Positions 26,001-38,100 of a DNA stretch of 64,000 bases are shown here, piece by piece. The position numbers and the translations under genes are program-made. This stretch comes from Antedon bifida (lineage: Eukaryota > Echinodermata > Crinoidea > Comatulida > Antedonidae), in the NCBI GenBank assembly GCA_963402885.1, contig OY727093.1, forward strand, positions 10,055,501 through 10,119,500, read 5' to 3'. A model generated the notes under the pieces. It had not been told where the DNA came from. It worked only from the letters and a program-made list of their open reading frames with translations, and did not search any database. The first letter of the stretch is position 1. Each line of letters starts with the position of its first letter.

Positions 26001-29000
26001 TCAAACTATTATTTCAATATAGTTATTCATTTCATATTTCATTCATTTGGTTAAAAACAATTACAATAACAGTATACAAGAAAAATGTATGAGAACAAAA
26101 TTACAAGCAATACTTAGAAATGGGAGTTAAAGGTTATATAAATCTTCCATTAAAAGCAAAACACATGATAATTAGGATCAACATTCAAATACAAGTTAGA
26201 CAATTATATTAACGTAAAGATTTCGATCAGAATAGCAAAAAAAAAACCACCGCAATTAAACAGGTTTATTTCCGTTGGTGTCCTCATTTAAAAAAACACA
26301 AACTTTTCCATAACATTTCGGTGCTTAACCAACTTCCTAAATAGGCCTACATTATTTTTAATATCACTTGTTATTGGTGTATAGGCCTAACTGAAACTAT
26401 CTTCTCCGTGTCCGCCGTTCGGATAGCGTCCATCATCCTCCCCTGACCATAATATTTACGTTCCTTATTTATTTGTTTCAGGAGCCTGCCCTCCTGGGTA
26501 CTCTCAGAAGTTTGACGGAAATTGCTACAGATTTGTTTTAGATAATCCAAAAGACTGGTATAGCGCCCGCATGGATTGTAAACGGCATAACTTCGGAGAT
26601 CTTCTAATATTTGACCAATCGTTAGAGATACGTTATTACAACGCCGGAGAAACATTAGAATCACCACGCACGTGGCCTAATATATTCATTGGTAAGTTTA
26701 GGTGGTTTGGGTCTCTAAATGATTAGCCTCACTACGTATTCAGGTTTACAATAACTATTTCAACTATATATCAGACCTCGGTTAAAGAAATGAGATGAGT
26801 ATGTGCCATCTGTATAGACCTATGACCTGATTATATCAAGACAATCTAACAACAGGACACTGAGCTCGCATTGCCAGGATAGGAACTTGCAACAGTCCTT
26901 TGATTTTAAGTCTAGGTGCGACAAATACCAACATACTGTACTCTATGTACATTCTCCATGACGCGCGCGGTGTCTGTTAAGTTGTGTGGAACTCGCAGCC
27001 ACAGATAAACCCTTTGATCTCCGGAGCTCAGCATCCTGTTGTTAGATTGCCTTGATTATATAGTGTGTATGTATTATTCCTTCTGGCAGGCTTGTTTCGT
27101 GGAAGTGATGGATGGCGTTGGGGGAATGGTGACTTGTTTAGTGGACATTATGTTTCCAAGCATAGGCTAGCACAAGGCAATAACTTATGTGCAGTAGTTG
27201 ATGCATCTAGAATTATAAGATCTGTCAACTGTACAACTCCAATGCCGTACGCTTGTGAAATTCAGAGAAGTAAATTCAAATTTCTTATATAAAATAAAAG
27301 ATAAGTTAAAATTGTATTTTAAATACAGTTCTCTGGTCACTTGTTAATATCGCTACAAAGTTGAAATTTAAAACTTTCTGATAAAACGTTTAAATTTCTT
27401 GAAGCAAACGTAAGATTATTTAGCATTGTTAGTTTTGCAATTTGCTGTGCTAATTGTCAATCTCTTAGATTCTAGACTAAATATAATTGATAATCACTTT
27501 GATCTCTAAATATAATAGATACTCTCATTCAGTTCCAACAAGAAAGCAAAAGAATTGCTAAAATTACACTGCTGAATCCAAATTAATTACATTTCGTACA
27601 CGCGCGTGTTCAAATACTGATGAAAATGTAGCCTTCGTCAGAGTTGACGCGCGCGTTCAAATGATGACGAAATGTAAGGCTTTTGTACGCATGCGTCAGG
27701 GCTTTATGTATTTATGACGTCACTATATACTTGATTTCATTTTCTTTTTTACCTTTATACTGATAGAAAAGTGCCCATATTCAGTGGATAACTTGGGCCT
27801 AATTTTTAACATTTTCTTTCCTTTTGATGGAGATGTGCATTATTATTTCATTTTTTAATACTTTTAGACACAGAATGTTTTAAAGAAAATGACGCACAAG
27901 ATTACAGTGGTAAATTAACGGTAACTGAGAAAGGTAGAAAATGTAACGCATGGAACGAAACACAGTACTCGCGACGACATAACTACTGCCGGTATACACC
28001 TGGCCGGGATAGACCATGGTGTTTTGTAAATCACGGTTCAGCAACAACGTGGGAATTTTGTTATGTAGGAGAACCACAGAAATACTGCAATAAAGGTAAA
28101 ACACAATTATCATTATTATTATAAAATAAAAAACGCTTGAGTCACCCTTTTGCCGTTTTTCTCTCAGTCTCCATAGTAGACGTATTGTTTTGACGTATGC
28201 ATTTATTAGGAAAGCGCTGACTCTCCAGACATGCCTCTGAACTAGGCCAACGGACTAATAATGTCCACTTAACATTTCTTCTTGTTGAGCACAGCTATTT
28301 ATGGGAATTTCCCGTGTACTAACTACTGTACTGTACGATATATATTATTTCCGTACAACTCTGGCAGCGAATACCATGTGTATGATGTGGTAAAAAAGTA
28401 AAAGTGAACGTAATTTCCCGATAAAAACCGAACTGTGTGAAACTGACATTTCAATTTGTAAGAAAGATTTCCATTGTAATAATTATGTCAACGTCAGCGT
28501 CGACTTGGACGCAACGAACGACGTCACAACAGTTCGGGTGATCCGTCGCGGCGTGATGATAGATACGTCTTTGCGTTGGGAAACAAGCTTTAAAGATTGT
28601 CATTTTTAAATTCTATACAAACATTACATATCTAATTGGCGAATGTTTAGCCTACTGCAAACATACCTATACGACTCACAGTAGATTTAACACCGCTCCT
28701 TATATTCCACCCTTATATTACGAATTATAATATACTTTTTTCTCACTGTTTTGTATTATTATTTAAAATATTTACAATTTCAGGCGGTGCAACTGTAGAG
28801 TCATGTAGAGTTGGACAATGTCCCTCAGGATCAATATGTCACCCTGTATCACACGAGTGCATATGTCCTCATGGCTACGAAGGCCTACACTGCAATCGGC
28901 TGTGCTCCAATAACCGATGGGGTTATAAGTGTTCCCGAATGTGTCCATGTGGGAATGATGGAAATTGCGATCCAGTCACGGGGACTGCGCGTTGTAACGT

Positions 29001-31721
29001 TACGTGTATCGTAGACCAATCAAATACGTGCTCTCAGGCGTGTGGTATGATGTGTTTGGAGTATCTTGGCTGTCAGTGTGATGTTCTTGGAGAATGCATT
29101 TGTCCAGGTAAGCATGTTGGGAGAAGGACAAAATGTTTAGTTAAATGCATGGGAAACATACATACACTTAAACAAAAACAAAATGTATTTACAGAGTGGC
29201 GCATCTTTAATCGACACCAATTTAAATATTCGTTTGCTGGGACATTGGTCTCTACCAAAAAACAATTATAATCAGACATAATCAGAAATCTTTGATTCAT
29301 AAAGTGTGTTTAAAAATTGGGAATCAATGGTCGGTTTAAAATCCAGGTATTTTAATGACTCGGGAATTAATAGAAGTGAAAGGAAAGTTAATTTTGTTTG
29401 ATTACAATGATTTTGCAAAACCATTATGATTCGCAAACAACAACAAATTCGTTCATTCAGGAAATAAAACCGCGCTCAGTGTGGGAGGTAAAATTGGAAA
29501 GTCCTGTTTTTGTCCTAATTGAGTAAAGCCGGCCTATATCAATCTATCATGTTCCTGAACATTATCGGGGAAGTGTTCCATGATTAGGGGTGTCCCGGAG
29601 GAGGCGTTCTATTGTGTTATAAAACTATATTGTCTGAAAATGCATGCTTGTTTCCATCTTGCCCAACATGTATAATCATTTTCCGGAAAAAAGAAAATTA
29701 TCCAATCCTGTTTTACAAACCTATTATTGTCCTGTAGTACATCCAGATCATCCGGTCAATTATCAATTTGATTAGGACCAGGTAATATGTAGATCTAATT
29801 AGACAGATTTCGATTTGTTTCGAAGTCGCCATTAGTGAAAGAGACACGTGCGTAAAATATTAAGTGTACGCAAGCAGCATCTTCCATTACTTTGTTGTCG
29901 TCTAGGTTGATAAACTATGGCTCCCGAATCAAAAGGTAGGTGTAGTTAAAATATCGCAAACTATCGGTATTCTGTTGTTCCAAAAACCGAATCATTACAA
30001 AGTTTGTTTCTATTGTAGCATACGTCATGGGTGTTGGTGCTTTGGTTCTCGTCTTGTTTGCTGCGTTGTTCGTTTGCTTTGTGCTGTGTTGTCTCCGAAA
30101 GAAAATATTAGGAGAATCGAAAAAAACTAACAGTTTTATCAGGTATCTATTTGACGATGCTTGGCTTATAACAACATACTCATTCATGCAGTTTGAATAA
30201 CTTAAGATGAAACAATCTTGAAGACACTCTTCATAGGTTCAATCCAGCACCACCATAATAATAGGCCTACCTCTTTTGATTAAAGTTGTTTATTTATCGT
30301 TATCATTACCTTTTTTTTCAGTTAAAAAAACTGTAGACCTATTGTTTAACAGACTTCATTTAGCCCAGGCTAACAAGCACAATTTCTTTTTCAGACACTT
30401 AAGTTTGAAGAACTATCCGAAAGATGTGGAAAGCATTGACATGTGGATCTTTCCCACACCTTCAGAAGAAGACCCTGGCATAGACAGAGGTAAACTGAAA
30501 AATATGAATAACTAGCGTGATATGTATGCTTATGTAAAGTTCTTCATATAATTTAAACCCTCCCTGTCCCTGTTGATGTTATGGGTTAGTTATGTGTGCC
30601 TGCTAGCTGCAATAGGGATTATCACATCAAGAATATTTCTAAATGATATTATTTGTTCAATTATTTCAGAATCGACCACAAGAGGCAGTAAGGAGTCTGA
30701 AGATTCTGGTGTTGAAACAAAAGATTTCCATGAAACGACAAGCCTGTGTACGCAAAATGTCGAGTCTAATATGACGCCGACAAACAAACCTATCCCAATG
30801 AAACGAAACTCTAATCGTTTGAATAGAATGTTATATGCTGCAAAACGGAATGCGATTTTTAAACAAAAAGATGTCCCGGGTTTTGGTGCTAATTTACAGG
30901 AAAGTGTAGAAATGCGTGGAAAATGTAATGAACCCCCAGGGGCGGAGTATAGCAGTCCGTATGAGCTCAGAAACAAAGAATTGTTACTAGGTGACAGTTC
31001 TGAATATTATGCTTTTGCTGATCCGGAAGTAATTAATAATGACGTAAATGGTTACGTGAATGATTCAGTTACGAAAGTAAGAAGAAAAAAATGTGAAGAT
31101 TACAGATTGGCAGAGGATCTTAGTGCAAATAAAAATATGTTGTTTTTATCAAGCATACCCAAAGAACTTATTTATCCTAATACTAATGAAACGAAGACTC
31201 AGGTTAATCCTCAATATTCCTTACGAGAATGGGTTCAGCAAAAAACGCCATTAAGGTCAAAGGCTAAATGCCAATCAGAACAAAGAGTAGGGCCTGATGT
31301 GAAACCCAAACCTAGGACAAAAAGGATGATAAAGAATTTTTCAAAATCAGACTCCGAACTAAGACGCATGGATAACCATACAGGAGGAGGAAGACAAATT
31401 CGTTTTAACACAACATCAGGTCACGTGATGGAACATTCAGAGGACACGTCTGCTCCATTGTTAAGATCGTCCAGTGATAGCTCACATCGTAAGAATAGCA
31501 AGAATGACGTCAGAGATCCAACCATAACTCGTTCGTCAACTGATGGTGTTGTTCTTGGGAGTAAAACATCAAAACAAATTGTATCGTCTATTGTTGATGG
31601 AAACGCACGTTTTAAAAAACATAAAACTACGGAACCGTCATCGGTATACGTAAACGAACGGATCGGAAGGCATCGACGATTGTCGCAACCAAAACCAATT
31701 GATGTATATGAAATAATTTAA
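20020..31721 (+). CDS. single-pass receptor: EMI-like, two C-type lectin domains, kringle, EGF repeats, long tyrosine-bearing tail
   Basis: Predicted cell-surface receptor. Exons 20020-20183, 22613-22680, 23493-23714, 25783-25995, 26482-26691, 27090-27269, 27868-28095, 28784-29107, 30019-30142, 30395-30489 and 30670-31721 sum to 2880 nt (959 residues) with all phases matching. A signal peptide (residues 1-21) precedes a short EMI-like segment ending IEYKCCDGW. C-type lectin domain 1 (about 79-222) has CPVDYKRGYKDGCYK, WIGL and WEDRRC; domain 2 (about 223-352) has CPPGYSQKFDGNCYRF and YACEIQ. A kringle-like domain (about 353-429) shows RKCNAWNE, NYCRYTPG, RPWCF and WEFC. A cysteine-rich EGF/laminin-EGF-like segment (about 429-536) precedes the membrane helix (about 538-562). 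The tail of nearly 400 residues has no enzyme domain but carries YVND (Y738), YVNE (Y936) and a terminal VYEII (Y956). I recognise no named orthologue. Ligand and signalling are unknown. Confidence 0.82.
20602..20655. repeat. short hairpin repeat, copy 2
   Basis: AAGGAAGAGTG and the inverted CACTCTTCCCTGG, with AGGCCTAC and GGCCTACAT extending the symmetry outward. It lies in the first intron of the receptor gene. Confidence 0.5.
24258..24300. repeat. short hairpin repeat, copy 3
   Basis: CAGGGAAGTGTTAAAT and the inverted ATTTAACTCTTCCCTG, in the receptor intron that splits the first lectin domain. Confidence 0.5.
24694..24920. mobile_element. small inverted-repeat element and dispersed repeat
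   Basis: TCCAATCAAATGACGTCATG (24694-24713) is inverted as CATGACGTCATTTGATTGGA (24761-24780). The text from about 24738 to 24920 recurs at about 46396-46580 in the acyl-CoA dehydrogenase pseudogene, with the shared landmarks TTTGATTGGACGT, TTCTTCAAAGGCA and CGATCGTTATCGTC. A non-autonomous dispersed element is likely. Confidence 0.55.
24984..25330. repeat. two-copy tandem repeat, offset about 204 bp
   Basis: Text beginning GTTTTCACATTTTA at 24984 recurs at 25188. Both copies contain CCAATTTGTTT, GGCGCCTTGTTTA and AAAAGTAATAT. The copies are diverged by several substitutions and small indels. Intronic in the receptor gene. Confidence 0.65.
25640..25711 (-). pseudogene. tRNA-like sequence (tRNA pseudogene or SINE head)
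   Basis: On the minus strand a 72-nt cloverleaf can be drawn: D-arm region ATCTAATGGTTAGGAC, anticodon stem TCTGC/GCAGA around loop ATATCAA (anticodon ATC by position), and T-arm CCGGG/CTCGG with TTCGAAT. The acceptor stem pairs poorly, with two mismatches in seven. That and the odd anticodon argue against a working tRNA. A tRNA-derived repeat is the likely source. Confidence 0.5.
26836..27055. mobile_element. 220-bp MITE with TTATA target duplication
   Basis: TCAAGACAATCTAACAACAG (from 26836) and its inverted match CTGTTGTTAGATTGCCTTGA (to 27055) bound the element. TTATA flanks it at 26831-26835 and 27056-27060. The inverted ends run about 35 bp to GAGCTC. It lies in the intron that splits the second lectin domain, ending only 34 bases before the next exon, so it must contain or abut the branch-point region. 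Confidence 0.75.
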
Positions 31722-34700
31722 GACAGGCAAATGAAAAAGTTTTTGAACGGTTTTCAACGTAAACGAACGTAAGACTTGCCCCGTCGGCTGGTCAGTCCCG
31801 GGTCGGCCGGTTTGCATTAAAACTATTTAAACGTGTAAAATGTATAAAATGTATCTTGACTATAAATAAAATAAATTATTAATATTCAGAAATGTTGATC
31901 ATTACTGACTTTGTATAGGCTTACTGCATTTAACTGTTAAGGATATTGAATATCCGATAGTAAATTAAGTAAAATTAGAAGTGGTATTTTGCCAATATGT
32001 TTATAGTGTGTGCTTAAAAGGAGACCTTTTATTTTCACGACGCAAACACATGCAGCTGTCGAGTCAAAATGTCATTCTGATCAACCTCAATACGTAGTCG
32101 CGTTGCGTAAATTTTAAATGGATTATATGCATACATTATTATTATGTACATTATATAACTGTATTCACATTTATTTTGAAGCAGTCCAAAATTACAAAGA
32201 ATTACGCGATGTTGTATTACGATAAATAAGTGTTATATACACGTTGCCATTGAAATTTTAATGCTAGAGTATTTTATTTTCAGTTAATATGACATTCAAT
32301 AATTCATTTTTACCTACCTCTAATGATTTGAGAAATAAACAAAAAACTAATTAAAATTAAACTATTAAATTGTTTCAGCCTCGTAATTTGTATATTTTGG
32401 GGGTTTTTTTGTTCATTAATTAAAAAAGATCATATCATAATAATATAAATAAGGTTTATAAGCTTACTGTACAACTGTGACCTATGACCCATGAAAGTGT
32501 CAATAAAAAGGACGTTACTTTCTATTGACTATGTTTAAACAGTTCGTATGAAAGCCTTTAGTGTAATAACGTTTAACGACTATACCACTCCAATTTGCGA
32601 ATACATAAACAAGAAACGGAAATATTAAAGTTACCACAATAGTTCCTGATATTTATCATAGCCTATCAATATTATTGTCCTAAAGGCTATTATTTTCCTT
32701 ATACATCTGTGTTTTTTAACAGCAATACATGACCCCAAAGAAAGCTCATTTTGAGTGTAGAATGTTATGTGGTCCTTAGATTGGCAGGAGTATTGGTATT
32801 AATTGTGATTAATATAACTAAAAGTTTCGCATATATCAGTTTAAACCAAGGTAGAGATTGAATTAGACAATATATCGTATAATGCCATACAATTGGCCAC
32901 GTTTGTATTTCGGTCCATATTTCTTACTGTCGTCTGTATAGGCTGGCCTAATACAAGTTTTTTTTTAATCTTCTCGAGCATCTACTTCCTTTAATTCTAT
33001 TCTACTTTTAGTCATATTAATTATTCTTTTACGGTGTTTAAAATGTTTTACACTTTATTTGTTAGCATGATATACAATTTAATTTTATTATGTTTCCTTT
33101 GTAATGTCTTGTATGATGAAATAAAAAAAATGTTATACAATTGAAGGAAGAAAATATATGTTCTGTTGACATTTCTGTTGAAATTATATGGTCTGGCTGT
33201 TAGTCCTACGAGACAGGGGAATACCAGCATTTAAAATTAGCGTTTGGTTAAGAGAATGAGAAAATTGCTGACAATTTTTAATGACTTGCAGAGAGTTCGT
33301 TTCGGTTGTATTGTATCAATTGTGTACAATCGAAAAGGTATTGTATTGGTAACTATGTGGGCAAACAACAGCAATATTTTCATGAAATCGTGCCAGCACT
33401 AAGGTATACTACGTCACTAAAACCAAAGTAAATCCCGGTACAAAAAAGGAGATTTGAAATATATCATATAATATATCTATGGATAACTGCAATATTGATT
33501 GTTGAGTCTGGTATATGGGTGATGCTATATGCAAATGTATGTACTGTACTTGTTGAAAATAGATATGTATTTGATGTGATCTGTAGCTATAGCTACTGTA
33601 TGATTATCATGCAATTCTGACATTAGCACAGCCCTTTGATATATAACTTAAATAAATTTAACCTATTGAAAGGTGTGTGAAGCTTTTAAATTGTATCTAT
33701 CTGTGATAGTTGCCTCATGTTTGTGTTTTAATGAATCTATGTAAACATACATATTTATAATGTTATGATGATAAATTAAACCATTGAGACTAAACTAGTG
33801 TTTGAACACTCCACACGTTGAAATGTTTGCAGAAAATCATGCTAAGTGTATTATATTTCGTACTGTAAAATACTATCTATATCTTATGAACATCATGTTA
33901 TATTTGTATCTAAAAGTGTCGATAAACAATACAGCTATTTGTATTCATTTCAGTAGGCATAAATACAGCAGATAATTGTTTTCAATACTTTTATTGCGCC
34001 ATCAACGTACAAATTTTCTTATATAAACGTTGAGTACAACGTAACATCCGAGGCAGACGACACAGGAATGTGATTGTTGGTGTATCTAATGGTATTCCAG
34101 AACGTATGGTGTATCAGGCATATTAACTACCAGGATTTGTTTACTGTAAGTACAACATGAATGTTATCTAATCAACTAACCTACAAACTGCATAACATGA
34201 ATTAATAGCTTTTAAATCTTCCTAAGTTTAGTTCGATAATTTTTAAGATATGGTTCAGTAGACAACTTAAGTTGTTGTATAGGGATATGTTTCCGTCAGA
34301 CATTTTCAATTTTCAAAAGCTTTTATTGGGTAGCTGGTTTTTACGCTCTAAACGTACATTTATGACACAGCAATTGCTTTTAGTGTGGCATAATAGTGTA
34401 TATGGTTTGTAGTTTTTCTTTGTGAACAATAACAGTTTAACGTCAGTATGTAGGCTATACTTTAAAAATCCTTTAGTTTCGATTGATGACGTAGATCGAA
34501 GTTTAATTCTTTTCATTAGGAATCAAGATGTAAAGTATACTTTCAGAATGTCTCAACGGACAATATCTTGACATTATTTTTATATTTAATGACTGTAAAA
34601 TGCTATTATACTTACTTGATACTTTATTGATAATGTTGGTAGTTAAGCAATTTCCAATAATGGACAAATAAACTTAATTGAATTTAAAGATGACTACTTG

Positions 34701-35123
34701 GGTACTTCAGATTTAAGACAGATACTTTGATCTTTATATTCCGTAGGAAATCACGTCGAATAAAACAGGGCTCATATCACGCTAAACAAACCTTTTTGAA
34801 CATAATTATTCTAAAGATAGTTTTTTATTATGACGTTCCATTACTTAATTAAAGCATGGTCTATGCCTACACTGGCATTTTTGTTGTTGCAAACTTGAAC
34901 ATACTCCGAGTTTGTTGAGACAATTTTTAACAACAAAGTTTACAAGTGTAGAGAACTTCGGAAAACTGCAGAAAACAAGTTTGCAGAAGTCTACACTGGC
35001 AAAACTCTTTGGCAAACGAGCAAACTCTGAGTTTACAAACAAAACAATTAAAAGCAAGTTTACTAGTATGAGACCAGGCCTGGTAGCTTTAAACTCACTA
35101 ACCCAATTTCGGTTTCTTTGCAG
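31722..35123. other. intergenic: receptor 3' UTR and MYD88 5' flank
   Basis: AT-rich sequence without a supported exon. The receptor poly(A) signal is probably at 31865. Near 34860-35070 several copies of TACACTGGCA- and AAACTTGCA-like text alternate in both orientations, suggesting a degraded small transposon related to text at 45590-46010. TTCTTTGCAG at 35114-35123 is a good acceptor just upstream of the MYD88 start, so a non-coding first exon probably lies further upstream here. Confidence 0.45.
31865..31870 (+). promoter_or_regulatory. candidate poly(A) signal of the lectin/kringle receptor
   Basis: AATAAA 144 bases downstream of the receptor stop codon, with a second near-match a few bases later. 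Confidence 0.4.
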
Positions 35124-35136
35124 ATAACAACTTCAA

Positions 35137-38100
35137 ATGAAGTTGTTAAAAACCTTTAAACAGATATTGCATAGACGTCCACACAGAAGTTACTCAGAAA
35201 CATTAGTACCTTCTGATACTTCTGATACTTCTGTAGTACCTCAAGATCATACCATGATCACGTCTTGTTCTTGTCCGCATCTATCAATAAAAGCACACGC
35301 AGAGGCGAACACATCAAGAAGTTATGAATGCAGTGATGATTCATGCAGTAATTCACTTAACAAGAACATAAATGATAACATAGAAGAGCTTGAAAAGGAT
35401 TATGTATTTTTGAATAAACCAAAGGACGATCCAAAGGACGATATATCCATGAAATTACCAGCTGCCACTGAGGCATGTTCTATTGATAGTAGTATCAAGT
35501 CGTTCGATAGTTTATTATCATCGCCGTCTTCGTTTGATTCTAGTGACAATAAGGCATCATACTCTTCAGAATGTCAATCGGATAATATCAATCAATTAGT
35601 ATGTGTGAAACCGTCATCTTTAATATGTGGATCTAACTGCACTGATGGAGAGTCCGTATATCTTTCATGCGTTGATTGTGAAGAGAACATCCAAAGACCA
35701 ACCTACCAGAGGCAGACATCAAGTGCGTCTTCAAACTGTGACGTCATTGAAGTGGATTATGAACCACCTGCACCCATTCCATTTTCTGAAATACCTGCAA
35801 TGGCACTTAGTATAAAAACAAGGACTCAAATGTCACTTCATTTAAATCCTCCTTTACCATTGGGCAACGATTGGAAAATGCTTGCTGGTGAACTGGGATT
35901 TGAATATTTAGAAACGGAAAACTTTAATAGAAAAGATGATCCTACAGGATCAGTGATAAACCAATGGTCAACAACAGGAGATAGTACGTTTAAAAAATTA
36001 CTCGATGCATTGAAATTTATCGAACGATTGGATGTTATCAACAGTGTTACAAAGTATATGGGTAAGTAAATGACGTCATTTATTTGTCTCCTAGATAAAT
36101 GCTCTCATAAAATTCAAACTATCAGTAATATTGCCACGTGCGTTCAATTTATGATGGAAACGGTGCCATGTTGTGTACGCGCGCGTCAACTATACAGTAC
36201 CGTATAGCTTCCACAAGCGTTCAAAATATGGTACGCACGGTTTGTGTACACAGGCTTTAACTTGATAGCTTCTACTTGTTTACGATTTTACTGAGTATTT
36301 ATTTTGAAATTCTTAACAGTATGGTAAAGATCTATTTACCTTTTTCGGTAGAGTCTTTGCTTCAGTAAATGTGTTTGTATGTTAATAATATTTTAATATG
36401 TTCAATAGAGAGAGATGCAGACGCTTGGAGGAAAAAAATGGAACGAGAGGCAAACCCTTTTCAACAGACTCCGGTTTCACAATGTACGTTGATCATAATC
36501 TAATAGTTAAATAAATCAGCTGCTATAAATGATTGTTTAATTGATGATTTAAAAATTAAAACATTTTGTTTTCAAAACAACATTACCGTATTTTATTGGA
36601 AATATGTATAACAATAATTAATTATAAAAATTTTTTTAATTATTAATTCACACGTTATACTCAAATATTCTTCAATCATTACTGAAGTAAATAATAAAAT
36701 CAATATGCACTATTTCTTGACATGATAAACTGATTTATAATTTTTAGTTGCTGCAATAAATTATCCAAATTTACCAGTGACACCTGAGAATCGAGGTATT
36801 ACTCTCCATGACCATCCGAGTGGTATGTATCATGTGATCACTATCATAAAAATAAACATAGCAATCTGAACAATATTTGCATTATTAAAACATTATTCTA
36901 ATTTTAGATTGATTATTAAATTTAGTGTGAACACATGATATTGTTTTAGTCTTGTGTCAATAGCACATTATTGACATTGGTAGTATTACAAATAATATAA
37001 AGTAACAAAAATAGATATGTTTTTCTTGTTACAACGGTAATAAATATTGATGATATTGATGCAAATGTAAATTTTAAAAGGAAGAAAAAAACAGTAGCTT
37101 TTAAACTTTTCGATTTCGTTACTACTTCCAAATATGGAAAATATTTTGATATATTCATATAAAAAAACAAAACAATTTTTCTAGGACCCATCGAAACTTT
37201 TGATGCATTTGTTTGCTTTACAATTGATGATCGTGAGTTTGTGAAAGAGATGATGAAACATTTGGAAAGTCATCCGTTTAACATGAAGCTATGTGTCGCA
37301 TTTAGAGATCTGGTTCCAGGGGCGGCATGGATGACAACATCGGCGGAACTCATTGGGAAAAGGTACTGAAAGTGACATTACTTTTATTTGGAAATTCTTA
37401 GCAAGTAATTCTAATTCTTAGACTGAGTAATTGATTGATTGATCACTTTATTTCAGGATAAAAATTCCACAAAAATACTTCAAAGAACTAAAATGAGTAT
37501 TCTCCCATTTAGTGAAGATATTTGAAGATCGTATGAGATAGTTCTTAGTGCACCTAACAAGATCATTCACTATTCAAAACTCTTATTCTAAAACCATAGA
37601 CGCACTTGCTCGTAAAATGAGGGTATTCTTCTCCTTGTAGTTCCAAGGGAACGAAATTCTGTTGATTGTTGTCAAGGATGTTATAGACAACTCTTTATTA
37701 TAATTATTATAATTCGTTAGTTCATAATTTGTTGACATCAAATAATATTTAATGTTTGGACACAATTTTATTAAATTTTTTTAATGATTATTTGATTTAC
37801 AGATGTAAGAGAATGATAGTAGTTTTATCACCACGATTCACCGAAAGTCCGGAATGTGACTTCCAGGCCAAGTTTGCACTGAGCCTTACACCAGGTAATT
37901 ATGCCTTATTTTTTATAGTTAAAAATTGCAGTTAAGTTATATTTATCAACTGTTGCTCCTGTTGCATGATAGATCGCATTATATTTATAGATCTTATGTT
38001 GCAAAGATTAGATTGATCGCATTATAATTATAATCTTAAGTTATTGATTAACTTTCACTCAAATATTGACAAAGCCTAGATTTATATTAGGAAATGTGAA

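Noticed and set aside
30590-30976. Minus-strand open frame of 128 codons
   Set aside because: Antisense to the receptor tail exon, which joins in phase to the upstream exons and has the long open frame expected.
30670-31721. Canonical ITAM or ITIM in the receptor tail
   Set aside because: I checked the tyrosines. None has the ITIM hydrophobic residue at -2 with YxxL/I, and no pair is spaced as an ITAM. Only YVN and VYEII motifs stand out.
34912-35127. Plus-strand open frame of 71 codons just upstream of MYD88
   Set aside because: Consists of alternating short repeats of a degraded small transposon and ends at the MYD88 acceptor; no family similarity.
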